DNA of 62,813 nt, taken from positions 1-62,813 of the forward strand of contig CACKBQ010000006.1 in NCBI GenBank assembly GCA_902598405.1, read 5' to 3'. Made by a program: the position numbers and the translations under genes. The notes below the pieces were generated by a model. That model saw only the letters and a program-made list of their open reading frames with translations. It had not been told where the DNA came from and made no database searches. This DNA is from an uncultured Pelagibacteraceae bacterium. GTDB taxonomy: Bacteria; Pseudomonadota; Alphaproteobacteria; Pelagibacterales; AG-422-B15. Positions 49,917-59,745 of this stretch are shown piece by piece. How positions within the stretch are numbered: position 1 is the stretch's first letter; every line of letters begins with the position of its first letter.

Positions 49917-50264
49917 GTGAAAGTATCATTATTACTTGCTTTATCTCGATCAGTTTTTAAAAAATGCCCACAATGCGGAGAAGAAAAAATTTATAAGCAA
50001 TATTTGAAACTGAAGCCTTATTGCAATAATTGTAATGAAAAGCTCTCAATTTACAGAACGGATGATTTTGGTCCTTGGCTTACAATTATTATTGTTGGAC
50101 ACATCATTGTTCCTTTAGTTTTGTACATAGAACAAAACTATTCACCTCAGTTATGGTTGCAGGCAATTACATGGATACCAATTACAATACTGACCGTACT
50201 TTATATGCTTCCAATATCAAAAAGTATATGCCTGGCTATATTGTGGAGCTTAAGGGATAAATAA
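49917..50264 (+). CDS. DUF983 membrane protein
   Basis: CPQCGEEKIYKQYLKLKPYCNNC zinc-ribbon-like pair plus two TM segments. Confidence 0.78.
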   Translation: MKVSLLLALSRSVFKKCPQCGEEKIYKQYLKLKPYCNNCNEKLSIYRTDDFGPWLTIIIVGHIIVPLVLYIEQNYSPQLWLQAITWIPITILTVLYMLPISKSICLAILWSLRDK

Positions 50265-50266
50265 TT

Positions 50267-51289
50267 GTGAGATTAGTTTTATTGTTCTTATTTTTATTTT
50301 ATGCTGCATCAGCAAGTACCGAAAACCTGCCACAACCCCCCGCACATCATTTATCGGATGGAACTTATGCAAACACTAATGGAGTACCATATGAAAGTAG
50401 TTTTAAAAAACTAATGCAATGGAGTTGGGAGAGAAGAAGTAAGGATTTATCAACATTTAAATTTGAAATGGAGAAACCAAATTATAAAGAAATATATAAC
50501 AATAATAACATTGTTACTACATGGATTGGGCATGAGACTTTTTTATATCAAAACAAGGATATAAATGTGCTTACAGATCCACATTTTACTGATCGAGCCT
50601 CACCATTAAGTTTTGCTGGACCAAAGAGATATATGCCACCCGGCATGGAAATTGAAGATTTACCAAACATTGATGTCGTAACAATTTCTCATAGTCATTA
50701 TGACCACCTTGATTATAGAAGCGTGAAATTAATCTCGGAAAAATACGAAGATGTGCTTTTTTTAGTCCCACTGGGTCTTGAAGAATGGTTCATAAATAAA
50801 GGTATAAAAAATGTGAGAGAACTTGATTGGTGGGACTCAATAAAAGTGAGTGATACAAAAATTACTTTTGCTCCTGTACAGCATTGGTCGGCAAGGGGCT
50901 TATTTGATAGAAATGAAACTTTATGGGGAGCTTGGCATTTTAAAAACTATTATCACAGCTTTATTCATTTAGGTGATACAGGCTATTCTGATGATTTTAA
51001 AGAAATCAGAAAAAGATTAGGGTCAGTTGATTTAGCTGCTATTCCAATCGGTGCTTACGAGCCAAGATGGATTATGGAAGTTTCACACATGAATCCTGAA
51101 GAGGCAGTTATGTCTTTCTTGGATTTAGAAGCTTCTAAAGCCATTGGCATGTCTTGGGGAACATTTATTTTGACCGATGAGCCTGTAAGAGAGCCGCCTC
51201 AAAAGTTAATTGAAGTCGTTTCAAAATATAATATTTCTCAAGATAGATTTTTCACATTAAAGCATGGAGAAACTTACTTAGATAATTGA
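50267..51289 (+). CDS. MBL-fold metallohydrolase, NAPE-PLD-like
   Basis: Signal peptide; TISHSHYDHLDY (HxHxDH), HLGDTGYSDDF; GTG start. Confidence 0.83.
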   Translation: MRLVLLFLFLFYAASASTENLPQPPAHHLSDGTYANTNGVPYESSFKKLMQWSWERRSKDLSTFKFEMEKPNYKEIYNNNNIVTTWIGHETFLYQNKDINVLTDPHFTDRASPLSFAGPKRYMPPGMEIEDLPNIDVVTISHSHYDHLDYRSVKLISEKYEDVLFLVPLGLEEWFINKGIKNVRELDWWDSIKVSDTKITFAPVQHWSARGLFDRNETLWGAWHFKNYYHSFIHLGDTGYSDDFKEIRKRLGSVDLAAIPIGAYEPRWIMEVSHMNPEEAVMSFLDLEASKAIGMSWGTFILTDEPVREPPQKLIEVVSKYNISQDRFFTLKHGETYLDN

Positions 51290-52164
51290 AGTTTAATTTT
51301 TGAAAGTAAGTAAAGAGACAAAAAAGAAATAAAAAAGCCTAATATTAATGAACTTAAAGCCGTTTCAAGCTCTATAGGCAAGTTCACTTTTTCAAAAGCT
51401 AAATTTAGAAATTCATTAAACAAAAGAAATAAAAATAATGCCAAAAAGCATGATGTGTAGTGAGCAAATGCATTTGAAGTACGAACAAAATTAAATTGTT
51501 TGTAGTCAATATCTTTGCCGATAAAGAAACCAATCATTAGACCTCCGATTGCTATTGCTGCTTCATTACCATGTACAGTCGGCCATGTAAGATAAAATAA
51601 AAGAAAGATTACAACTAATGATAAATATTTTGTAAAGGTATTGAATTTAATATTTTCTCTTTCAATGTTTTTGTAGATAAGGTCTGCAATGTAAAGAGTA
51701 ACTAATCCAACAACCAAGCCCCCTAAAATATCTCCAATATCATGAACTCCCAAGTAAACTCGGCTTAGAGGCACCCCAAAGAGAAAAATTATTGAAAGTG
51801 ATTTCACAAATAAATTCTTCACATTTAAGGCTATATAAAGCCAAATCACGACTGCAATTTGAGTGTGACCACTTGGAAACCCGAATGAAGTTTCAGTTTG
51901 AAGCCATGGATCAATATTAAGAGCAAAATCCGGCCTAGGATCTTGAAAAATATCTTTCAGAAATGAATTTATAATTGCGGAAAAGAAAACTATTACAAGA
52001 AGTTTGCCAAAAACTTTTCGGTCATAACACCAATAAATAAATGGGATAAACATGAATAAAAAATCTCGATATCCCAACCATGTAAAAAATTCAAATATAG
52101 GAGTTAAATAGGGTGTTCGAATATTGACTACCCAACTAATGTCATTAAGTAAACTATAAATCAT
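51274..52164 (-). CDS. PAP2-family phosphatase
   Basis: KDIFQDPRP, SFGFPSGHTQIAV, SRVYLGVHDIGDILGG motifs. Confidence 0.85.
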   Translation of the reverse strand: MIYSLLNDISWVVNIRTPYLTPIFEFFTWLGYRDFLFMFIPFIYWCYDRKVFGKLLVIVFFSAIINSFLKDIFQDPRPDFALNIDPWLQTETSFGFPSGHTQIAVVIWLYIALNVKNLFVKSLSIIFLFGVPLSRVYLGVHDIGDILGGLVVGLVTLYIADLIYKNIERENIKFNTFTKYLSLVVIFLLFYLTWPTVHGNEAAIAIGGLMIGFFIGKDIDYKQFNFVRTSNAFAHYTSCFLALFLFLLFNEFLNLAFEKVNLPIELETALSSLILGFFISFLSLYLLSKIKLQLSK

Positions 52165-52228
52165 GAATATCTGTTGTATTTGTGGTTTTATTAATTATAT
52201 ATCAAAAAATCATTAATTAGATATTTAA

Positions 52229-53179
52229 ATGAAAGCAATAGGATACAACTCATACGGAGATATTGATAATCTTGAAATTTTAGAGGTTGCTGAGCCAAGA
52301 CCTAAAAGATCAGAAGTAATTGTAAAGATCGAGGCCGTATCGCTTAATCCAGTTGATATCAAAAAAATGCAAGGTGGGTTTAAGCCCATAACCAATCTGA
52401 ATAAATTTCCTATATTCACTGCCTGTGATTTCAGTGGTGAAATTACTGAAATTGGAAGAGATGTAGGAGCTTTTAAAGTTGGTGATAAAGTATTTGGCAT
52501 GACAGATATATTATTTAATGGAAGTGCCGCAGAAAAAATTAAAATTTCTCAAAAGTCAATTTCACTTGTACCGAAAAATATCAAGTTACACGAAGCGGCC
52601 GCTATTCCTCAAGTAGCAAATACATCGTTGCTAGCATTGAGAAATATTGCTTCAATTCGAAAGGGACACAAGATCTTAATTAATGGTGCATCCGGAGGAG
52701 TGGGTTCTTTTGCAATTCAAATGGCTAAAATATATGAAACAGAAATAACTGCGGTAACAAGTGATAGAAATTACGATTGGATTAAAAATGATTTTAATAT
52801 AGATGACGTTGTTGATTATACAAAAGAAGATATTTTATCTTCATCAAAAAAATATGATATCTTTTTTGATGCAAACGGAAATCTATCTTTTCCTAAGGCA
52901 TCAAAAATCTTAACGGCTAACGGAATATATGTGACTACAAAAAATAACATCTACAATAATATAGATGTAGCAAAACAGTTGTTTCAAAGAAAAAAATCAA
53001 GAGTCGTATTATCTGGTAGAACATCAACTGCAAATTTAGATTTATTTAGAATGTGGATTGAAGATGGAAAGATTAAGCCCATCATCGAAAAAATATTTTC
53101 TTTTGATCAATATCTTGATGCTTACAATCATCTCAAAAGTGGTCGCGCAAAAGGCAAAATACTTTTAACCTTTAATTAA
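52229..53179 (+). CDS. Zinc-independent MDR alcohol dehydrogenase / quinone oxidoreductase-like
   Basis: DFSGEITEIGRDVGAFKVGDKVFG, ILINGASGGVGSFAIQMAK, KGKILLTF. Confidence 0.85.
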   Translation: MKAIGYNSYGDIDNLEILEVAEPRPKRSEVIVKIEAVSLNPVDIKKMQGGFKPITNLNKFPIFTACDFSGEITEIGRDVGAFKVGDKVFGMTDILFNGSAAEKIKISQKSISLVPKNIKLHEAAAIPQVANTSLLALRNIASIRKGHKILINGASGGVGSFAIQMAKIYETEITAVTSDRNYDWIKNDFNIDDVVDYTKEDILSSSKKYDIFFDANGNLSFPKASKILTANGIYVTTKNNIYNNIDVAKQLFQRKKSRVVLSGRTSTANLDLFRMWIEDGKIKPIIEKIFSFDQYLDAYNHLKSGRAKGKILLTFN

Positions 53180-53182
53180 AAT

Positions 53183-54019
53183 ATGTCTGACATTGAGGTA
53201 AAAAATATCATTAATCCTATTCCCGCAACAGACGGTGCTGGAGTAAAATTAAAAAGAAGTATAGGAGTGGAGCCAAACTATTTTGATCCTTTTTTAATGT
53301 TGGATGAATTTGGTTCTGAAGACAGTAAGGACTATATAGCTGGTTTTCCATCACACCCTCATAGAGGAATAGAGACGGTGACATATATGCTGGCTGGAGA
53401 ATTTGAGCATAAAGATAGTACTGGTGGAGAAGGAAGAATGACAGCAGGCGATGTACAGTGGATGAAAACTGGCAGTGGAATTATTCACTCCGAAATGCCT
53501 GCAATGAAGGAGGGCAAGCTTCATGGGTTTCAGTTATGGATTAATATGCCTGCTAGCTTAAAAATGAGTAAGCCTGAATATCATTATATTGATGCCAATG
53601 AAATGAGTGTACATCATGATGAAGATAAAAAAATCAAAGTAATTGCTGGTAAATTTGAGAACGCTGAAGGGCCGATCAAAAAGCATAATGTTGAGCCAAT
53701 ATTCTTTGATGTTGAACTTAAACAAAATAAACAGTTTAGTTGTTCAATACCTAAATCGCATAACAGTTTTGTTTACTTGGTTGATGGCAGAATAAAAATC
53801 GGTAATCTATCTCATGATAATATTGAGGGATCTAAACTAGTATTGTTGACGAATGGTAATAATTTGAAAGTATCCGCTGAAACCAATGCTAAGTTTTTAT
53901 TAATCGCGGGTGAGCCAATTGGTGAAAGCATTACTCGTGGCGGACCATTTGTAATGAATACCAAAAGCGAGATCATTCAAGCGATTAATGACTATAATAA
54001 TGGAACATTTGTAAGATAA
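53183..54019 (+). CDS. Pirin family protein
   Basis: FDPFLMLDEFG, FPSHPHRGIETVTYMLAGEFEHKDS, GDVQWMKTGSGIIHSEMP. Confidence 0.92.
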   Translation: MSDIEVKNIINPIPATDGAGVKLKRSIGVEPNYFDPFLMLDEFGSEDSKDYIAGFPSHPHRGIETVTYMLAGEFEHKDSTGGEGRMTAGDVQWMKTGSGIIHSEMPAMKEGKLHGFQLWINMPASLKMSKPEYHYIDANEMSVHHDEDKKIKVIAGKFENAEGPIKKHNVEPIFFDVELKQNKQFSCSIPKSHNSFVYLVDGRIKIGNLSHDNIEGSKLVLLTNGNNLKVSAETNAKFLLIAGEPIGESITRGGPFVMNTKSEIIQAINDYNNGTFVR

Positions 54020-54027
54020 GGAAAAAT

Positions 54028-54489
54028 ATGAGTATTTATGACATTGAAGTAAAAGACATTGATATGAACTCTATCAAAATGGAAGAATTCAAGGGAAAAA
54101 CTTTATTAATTGTAAACGTAGCAAGTGCTTGTGGTTTTACACCGCAATATACTGGCTTACAAAATCTCTATGATAAATATAAAGACAAAGGGTTAGAAAT
54201 TTTAGCATTTCCTTGTAATCAATTTGGTGCCCAAGAAAAAGGGACGAATGAAGAAATAAAAGATTTTTGTGGCACAAAGTATAATGTATCCTTTCGCCTG
54301 TTTGATAAGATTGATGTTAATGGAGAAAATGCGTCACCTCTTTTTGTTAAGCTTACTGAAAAAGCAGGCAGAGAGATACAGTGGAATTTTACAAAGTTTT
54401 TAATCAATAAAGATGGTGAATTTGTTAGAGGTTTTGGTACACAAAAAAAACCTGAAGAGATTGAGGAATACATTCAAGCTATAATCTAA
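54028..54489 (+). CDS. Glutathione peroxidase family protein
   Basis: NVASACGFTPQYTGLQNLY, FPCNQFGAQEKG, IQWNFTKFLINKDG. Confidence 0.93.
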   Translation: MSIYDIEVKDIDMNSIKMEEFKGKTLLIVNVASACGFTPQYTGLQNLYDKYKDKGLEILAFPCNQFGAQEKGTNEEIKDFCGTKYNVSFRLFDKIDVNGENASPLFVKLTEKAGREIQWNFTKFLINKDGEFVRGFGTQKKPEEIEEYIQAII

Positions 54490-54490
54490 G

Positions 54491-55066
54491 ATGTCTGACA
54501 AAATTAAAGAAATATTTGTTGAACCACAGACTTGCTATAAATTTACTGACAAGGAAGTTGCAAACGATACACTGAATGAACTTTATAATCTTGTTAAGTG
54601 GGGGCCAACTTCGTTTAACTCTAGTCCAATGAGATTAAAGTTTCTTAAAAGCAGGACCTCAAAGGAAAAGCTATCAAGATTAGTGAGTGATGATAATATT
54701 AGCAAAGTTATCAACGCACCTGTATGTACAATTATTGGAATGGACATAGAATTTTGGCGTGATCTTCCCAGAAACTATTTACGTGAGGATGCTAAGCAAT
54801 ATTTTGAAAATGATACAACCAAGTCTGAAGTTACAGCCTTTAGAAACTCATCAATTCAAGGAGGTTACTTCATAAAGGCAGCAAATTCTCTTGGTTTATC
54901 AGTTGGACCAATGTCAGGCTTCTCAAATGATCTGGTTGATAAGGAATTTTTTAATGGCACGACAATTAAAAGCAATTTTCTATGTAATTTGGGATACGCT
55001 GCTGAGGGCGGTTTTTATGAGAGAGCGCCGAGGTATGACTTTTCTGATATTGCTGAAATAATTTAA
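54491..55066 (+). CDS. Malonic semialdehyde reductase/RutE-like nitroreductase
   Basis: LYNLVKWGPTSFNSSPMRLKFL, AAGLDVGPMSGF-like SLGLSVGPMSGFSN. Confidence 0.83.
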   Translation: MSDKIKEIFVEPQTCYKFTDKEVANDTLNELYNLVKWGPTSFNSSPMRLKFLKSRTSKEKLSRLVSDDNISKVINAPVCTIIGMDIEFWRDLPRNYLREDAKQYFENDTTKSEVTAFRNSSIQGGYFIKAANSLGLSVGPMSGFSNDLVDKEFFNGTTIKSNFLCNLGYAAEGGFYERAPRYDFSDIAEII

Positions 55067-56034
55067 GCGGCAATCAAATTTAGATAAGTATCTTCTAACT
55101 TATTGATATCTCTCGCTCTTATTAGTTCATTCACTTCTTGTTTAAATTTTTTAGATCCTGGAACTCCAAAACAAAGTGAAAGTAATGGACTGAGCAATTC
55201 ATAGGTAGATACAGTTTCAATATTCATTTTAATATAATCAAAGTACTTTTTCACGACATCGGACTTGTTAACTTGAATATTACTTTGACTATAAAAAATA
55301 TGATCCACGTCTTTAATAAAAAAAGGGTTTGCCTGTACTGCTCGACCTACCATCACTCCATCTAAATATTTCAATTGTTCAATACAGTCATCAATATTTG
55401 TCAAACCTCCATTCATGATAAATTTAATATCAGGAAATTCTTTTTTGATATTGTAAACAAATTCATATTTAAGTTCAGGCAATGTACGATTTTTTTTTGG
55501 ATCAAGACCTTTTAGAAAAGCTTTACGGGCATGAATAAAAATAACTTTCACATCACTCTCAAGAACTGTAGAAATGAAATTTCTAAAAAAATCATAAGAG
55601 TCAAATTCATCAACACCAATTCTACATTTTAATGAAACATCCATTGAAGTCTCTTCTCTCATTCCACTTAAGCAATCTCTAACCAGTTCAGCTTCTTTCA
55701 TCAAACACGCCCCCATTTTCCCTTGAGAAACTTTTTTAGAGGGGCAGCCAACATTTAAATTGATACCCTGATAATCAAACTTATTTGCTAAACTTGTTGA
55801 ATATTTTAATAAGCCTATATCAGAACCACCAACCTGTAGAATGACAGGTTTTTCGATATTTTCTTTTCTAAGAAGTTTTTTGTAATCGCCTCTGTGTAAA
55901 GCTTGACTGGCTATCATTTCAGTAAATAAAACAGCTTCTTTTGAGATAAGACGGTACATGTACCTTGCGCTTGGAGTTGTTACTCCCATCATTGGTGCTA
56001 CAGAAAAGCGATAGTCAACGTTCAAATTATTCAT
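55063..56034 (-). CDS. dusA: tRNA-dihydrouridine synthase, DusA-type
   Basis: FSVAPMMGVTTPSARYMYRL, NLNVGCPSKKVSQGKMGACLM, IHARKAFLKGL, GRAVQANPF. Confidence 0.9.
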   Translation of the reverse strand: MNNLNVDYRFSVAPMMGVTTPSARYMYRLISKEAVLFTEMIASQALHRGDYKKLLRKENIEKPVILQVGGSDIGLLKYSTSLANKFDYQGINLNVGCPSKKVSQGKMGACLMKEAELVRDCLSGMREETSMDVSLKCRIGVDEFDSYDFFRNFISTVLESDVKVIFIHARKAFLKGLDPKKNRTLPELKYEFVYNIKKEFPDIKFIMNGGLTNIDDCIEQLKYLDGVMVGRAVQANPFFIKDVDHIFYSQSNIQVNKSDVVKKYFDYIKMNIETVSTYELLSPLLSLCFGVPGSKKFKQEVNELIRARDINKLEDTYLNLIAA

Positions 56035-56896
56035 AATTTAGTTTTTGCCTAACAGTTATAAGTACTCCGCTACTCACAATACAAAGAATTCCAAAGCACA
56101 CTATTATGTTTGGAATATCTCTAAAAAATAAGACGCTTATTAGCATATTACTGACGATTTCAAAATAGTGAAATGGAGCCAAAATGCTTGCTTCAGCATT
56201 TTGATAAGCTTTTATAAATATAAAATGCACCAGAATCACAACTAAACCAATTGAGCTCATCAAAATAATCTGACTAAAATTAGGATCACTGTCCCAATAA
56301 AAAGGAAGAAAGATAGTCATTATTAGTGCCCCAGGAATAGCGGTATAACACAGGCTTACCCATGGATCAGAAGTAAAGTTTACGCGGCGCGTATAAACAA
56401 GATACATTGCATAAAAGAATCCTGAAAATAAGGCAAATAAAGAAAAATAATTAAACTCACTAAACCCTGGCTGTATTACTAAAAGAGTTCCAAAAAAACC
56501 AAAAAATGTACAAAAGATCTTTAGTGAATTTAATTTTTCTCCCAAAATAAATGAAGACATGAATACCACCACAATGGGAGCAATGAGCATTATGCTTAAT
56601 GCATTAGCAAGAGGGATTTGTGAAATTGATGCATAAAAGAATGCCGTCGCAAGAAATATAAAAGTACCTCTGATTAATTGATGCTTCGTTGATTGATTAA
56701 CAAATTCTTTTTTTCCTTTTAAAAAATAAACAAGTGGCACTAAGAAAATAAAATGGCTGAAAAAACGTCCCCAAATTATTTCAAGTATACCAATGTCCTC
56801 GCTTAAGTACTTAGCAAGCGCATCATATAAAGGAGCTATTAATAATCCAAGGCATAACAAAGATATGCCTAAAATAACGTTCTGCTCTTTAAGCAT
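56027..56896 (-). CDS. DMT/EamA-family transporter
   Basis: Ten-TM-like hydrophobic pattern, WGRFFSHFIFLVPLVYFL, EamA-like repeats. Confidence 0.8.
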   Translation of the reverse strand: MLKEQNVILGISLLCLGLLIAPLYDALAKYLSEDIGILEIIWGRFFSHFIFLVPLVYFLKGKKEFVNQSTKHQLIRGTFIFLATAFFYASISQIPLANALSIMLIAPIVVVFMSSFILGEKLNSLKIFCTFFGFFGTLLVIQPGFSEFNYFSLFALFSGFFYAMYLVYTRRVNFTSDPWVSLCYTAIPGALIMTIFLPFYWDSDPNFSQIILMSSIGLVVILVHFIFIKAYQNAEASILAPFHYFEIVSNMLISVLFFRDIPNIIVCFGILCIVSSGVLITVRQKLNYE

Positions 56897-56899
56897 GGT

Positions 56900-58078
56900 T
56901 TATTTATTTAGTTCACGCATGGCCTGATCAATTCCCTCAATTGTGAGAGGAAACATTCGATCAGAAAAGATCTGCTTTATAATGGAAGTTGATGCAATTC
57001 TATCCCAATATCGTTCAGGTATCGGATTAAGCCAAATTGCATTTTCGTATACGTTTAACATTCTAGTTAGCCAAGTTTCACCAGATTCTTCGTTCCAGAA
57101 CTCTACACTTCCGCCAGGGTAGGTTATTTCATACGGGCTCATTTCAGCGTCTCCAACAAATATTACTTTATAATCAGATGGGTATGTGTGCAGAACGTCC
57201 CATGTTTTGATATTGTCATTGTATCTACGGTTATTATCTTTCCAAACCGCATCATACAAGCAATTGTGGTAGTAGAAATATTCCATGTGTTTAAATTCTG
57301 TTCTTGCTGCAGAAAATAGCTCCTCACAGATTTTAACATGCGCATCCATTGATCCACCAACATCAAAAAAAAGTAATACTTTGATTTTATTTCTTCGTTC
57401 AGGCATCATTTTAACGTCAATGTAACCTTTATGAGCAGTAGATTTAATTGTATTATCTAAATCTAACTCAGTTTCAGCTCCTTCACGCGCAAACTTTCTC
57501 AACCTTCTAAGAGCAATCTTTATATTTCTAGTACCAAGTTCTACGTCACCATCTAAGTTGCTAAATTCTCTTTTATCCCAAACTTTTACTGCCTTTTTAT
57601 TTTTACCTTCTTTCTGACCAATTCTTATTCCTTCAGGGTTATAGCCGTATGCTCCAAATGGAGATGTTCCACCCGTTCCAATCCATTTGCTTCCACCTTG
57701 GTGCCTCTTTTTTTGCTCTTCCAACCTCTGTTTGAGCGTTTCCATTAACTTGTCCCAGCCACCCAAGGACTCAATCATCTTTTTTTCTTCATCAGTTAAA
57801 TACTTTTGCCCCATCAATTTTAACCATTCTTCTGGTATTTCTTTTGTTGTTTCACCTTCAGGGTTTTCTAACCCCTTAAATGAATGGCCAAAAACTCGAT
57901 CAAATTTATCTAAATATCTCTCATCTTTGACTAATGCTGAGCGGCTTAGATAATAAAAGTCGTTAACATTGAATGAGTCAACAACACGCTTATTCATCGC
58001 TTCCATCAACATCAAGTATTCTTTTAATGATACGGGTAAGCTCGCTTGTTTGAGGTCAAAAAAGAAATTAATAAACAT
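56900..58078 (-). CDS. VWA-domain CoxE-like protein
   Basis: LLFFDVGGSMDAHVKICEELF (degenerate MIDAS-like), GDAEMSPYEITYPGGSVEFWNEE; next to MoxR ATPase. Confidence 0.83.
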   Translation of the reverse strand: MFINFFFDLKQASLPVSLKEYLMLMEAMNKRVVDSFNVNDFYYLSRSALVKDERYLDKFDRVFGHSFKGLENPEGETTKEIPEEWLKLMGQKYLTDEEKKMIESLGGWDKLMETLKQRLEEQKKRHQGGSKWIGTGGTSPFGAYGYNPEGIRIGQKEGKNKKAVKVWDKREFSNLDGDVELGTRNIKIALRRLRKFAREGAETELDLDNTIKSTAHKGYIDVKMMPERRNKIKVLLFFDVGGSMDAHVKICEELFSAARTEFKHMEYFYYHNCLYDAVWKDNNRRYNDNIKTWDVLHTYPSDYKVIFVGDAEMSPYEITYPGGSVEFWNEESGETWLTRMLNVYENAIWLNPIPERYWDRIASTSIIKQIFSDRMFPLTIEGIDQAMRELNK

Positions 58079-58106
58079 ATAATATTATTTTATAGAGATT
58101 CTTACT

Positions 58107-58961
58107 CTACTCAACATTCTCATTTTCTCTACGAGATATGAAAGCTAAACGCTCAAATAAATGAACATCTTGTTCATTCTTTAGCAAAGCCCCATGAAGA
58201 GGTGGTATTAGCTTTTTCGGATCCTTTTCTCTTAGGATTTTAGCATCTACATCATCCGTCATGAGCAACTTTAGCCAATCAATTAGTTCAGAGGTAGATG
58301 GCTTTTTTTTAATTCCTGGAACTTCTCTAATATCGTAAAATATTTTAAATGCTTCTTGAATTAGATCTTTTTTTATATCTGGGTAATGTACTTCAACGAT
58401 CTCTTCCATCGTATTTGGATCAGGAAACTTAATATAATGAAAAAAGCACCTTCTAAGAAACGCGTCTGGTAATTCCTTTTCATTGTTTGATGTTATAATT
58501 ACTATTGGCCTATTTTGCGCCCTAATTGTCTCACCAGTTTCGTAAACAAAAAATTCCATTTTATCTAGTTCTAGTAGCAGATCGTTGGGAAATTCGATAT
58601 CAGCCTTGTCAATTTCATCAATTAGTAGAACCGGCCTTTTATCGCTCTCAAAAGCATTCCATAACTTACCTTTGCTAATATAATTTTTGATATCCTTAAC
58701 TTTTTCATCTCCAAGCTGCGAATCTCGCAATCTTGTAACAGCATCATATTCGTAGAGACCCTGTTGAGCTTTAGTTGTGGACTTAATATGCCAAGTGATT
58801 ATTTCAGCATCTAGAGATTTTGCTACCTCATGAGCTAGCATTGTTTTACCAGTGCCTGGCTCACCTTTAACTATTATTGGTCTTTCAAGAGTAATAGCGG
58901 CATTTACTGCTACTTTAAGATCCTCTGTTGCAATATAGGAGCTGGTTCCTTCAAACTTCAT
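58107..58961 (-). CDS. MoxR-family AAA+ ATPase
   Basis: VKGEPGTGKTMLAHEVA, LLIDEIDKADIEFPNDLLLELD, ITSNNEKELPDAFLRRCFFHYI. Confidence 0.9.
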   Translation of the reverse strand: MKFEGTSSYIATEDLKVAVNAAITLERPIIVKGEPGTGKTMLAHEVAKSLDAEIITWHIKSTTKAQQGLYEYDAVTRLRDSQLGDEKVKDIKNYISKGKLWNAFESDKRPVLLIDEIDKADIEFPNDLLLELDKMEFFVYETGETIRAQNRPIVIITSNNEKELPDAFLRRCFFHYIKFPDPNTMEEIVEVHYPDIKKDLIQEAFKIFYDIREVPGIKKKPSTSELIDWLKLLMTDDVDAKILREKDPKKLIPPLHGALLKNEQDVHLFERLAFISRRENENVE

Positions 58962-59102
58962 ATTATTAAGCTTAATTTCAGAGAAACATATTATATTTCA
59001 GTGATTTATCAATCATAAAAATTGTAATGATCCGTTGACTTAAATAATAAAAACCACTAAAAGCACCCAACTGTTTTTAATCTTAATTCTCAAGGAGTAA
59101 AT

Positions 59103-59513
59103 ATGGTCAAACTTCCAAAAACCTACAAGCCAACAAAATCTGAAAAATTCATGAATGCAAAGCAAAAAGAATATTTTAGAACCAAGCTTAAAAATTGGAA
59201 GGATGAGATTTACAGAGAAAGTAGAGAAACAGTCGAAAATCTACAAGACTCAATTGCTCCAGCTGACATGTCTGATAGAGCCACCCAAGAGTCAGAGAAA
59301 TCCCTTGAGTTAAAGTCTCGAGATAGGCAACGTAAATTAATCGCAAAGATAGATGCTGCGCTTGCTAGGATAGAAAATGGAAGCTATGGCTATTGTGAAG
59401 TTACTGGGGAACCCATAAATATCGAAAGATTAGACGCTAGGCCAGTAACTACTCTTAGTATTGAAGCTCAAGAAATGCACGAGAGAGACGAAAAGCTTCA
59501 TTCTGACGATTAA
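59103..59513 (+). CDS. dksA: DksA-family transcription regulator
   Basis: PADMSDRATQESEKSLELKSRDRQRKLIAKIDAALARIENGSYGYCEVTGEPI. Confidence 0.92.
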   Translation: MVKLPKTYKPTKSEKFMNAKQKEYFRTKLKNWKDEIYRESRETVENLQDSIAPADMSDRATQESEKSLELKSRDRQRKLIAKIDAALARIENGSYGYCEVTGEPINIERLDARPVTTLSIEAQEMHERDEKLHSDD

Positions 59514-59624
59514 ATAGTTATTAACAGCGAAAATCAGCCAATTTTAGATATATATTTAAGTTAATCTAATTGAGTTATATCATTAGATATAGAATCACCT
59601 GTTGATAAAAACTATAAAATTTAA

Positions 59625-59639
59625 GAACATTAATTGAAC
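59625..59639 (+). promoter_or_regulatory. Alphaproteobacterial-type SOS (LexA) box
   Basis: GAAC-ATTAATT-GAAC, exact GAAC-N7-GAAC. Confidence 0.65.
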
Positions 59640-59691
59640 AAATTATATTTTATCGTTATTTAACAACAGTTTATAGGGTATTGTAAAATGA

Positions 59692-59706
59692 GAACAAAAT
59701 GTGTAC
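59692..59706 (+). promoter_or_regulatory. Second, one-mismatch SOS box candidate
   Basis: GAAC-AAAATGT-GTAC, overlapping the probable recA promoter/start region. Confidence 0.45.
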
Positions 59707-59745
59707 AAATGGATCATATATTAAAACTAAGTTTGGAGAAAGCAC

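Noticed and set aside
50075-50260. Plus-strand 61-aa ORF inside the DUF983 gene
   Set aside because: Alternate frame within a well-supported CDS; no start context or family resemblance.
52165-52228. ATTAATTATATAT / ATTAATTAGATAT direct repeat between divergent genes
   Set aside because: Short AT-rich similarity expected by chance in such AT-rich DNA.
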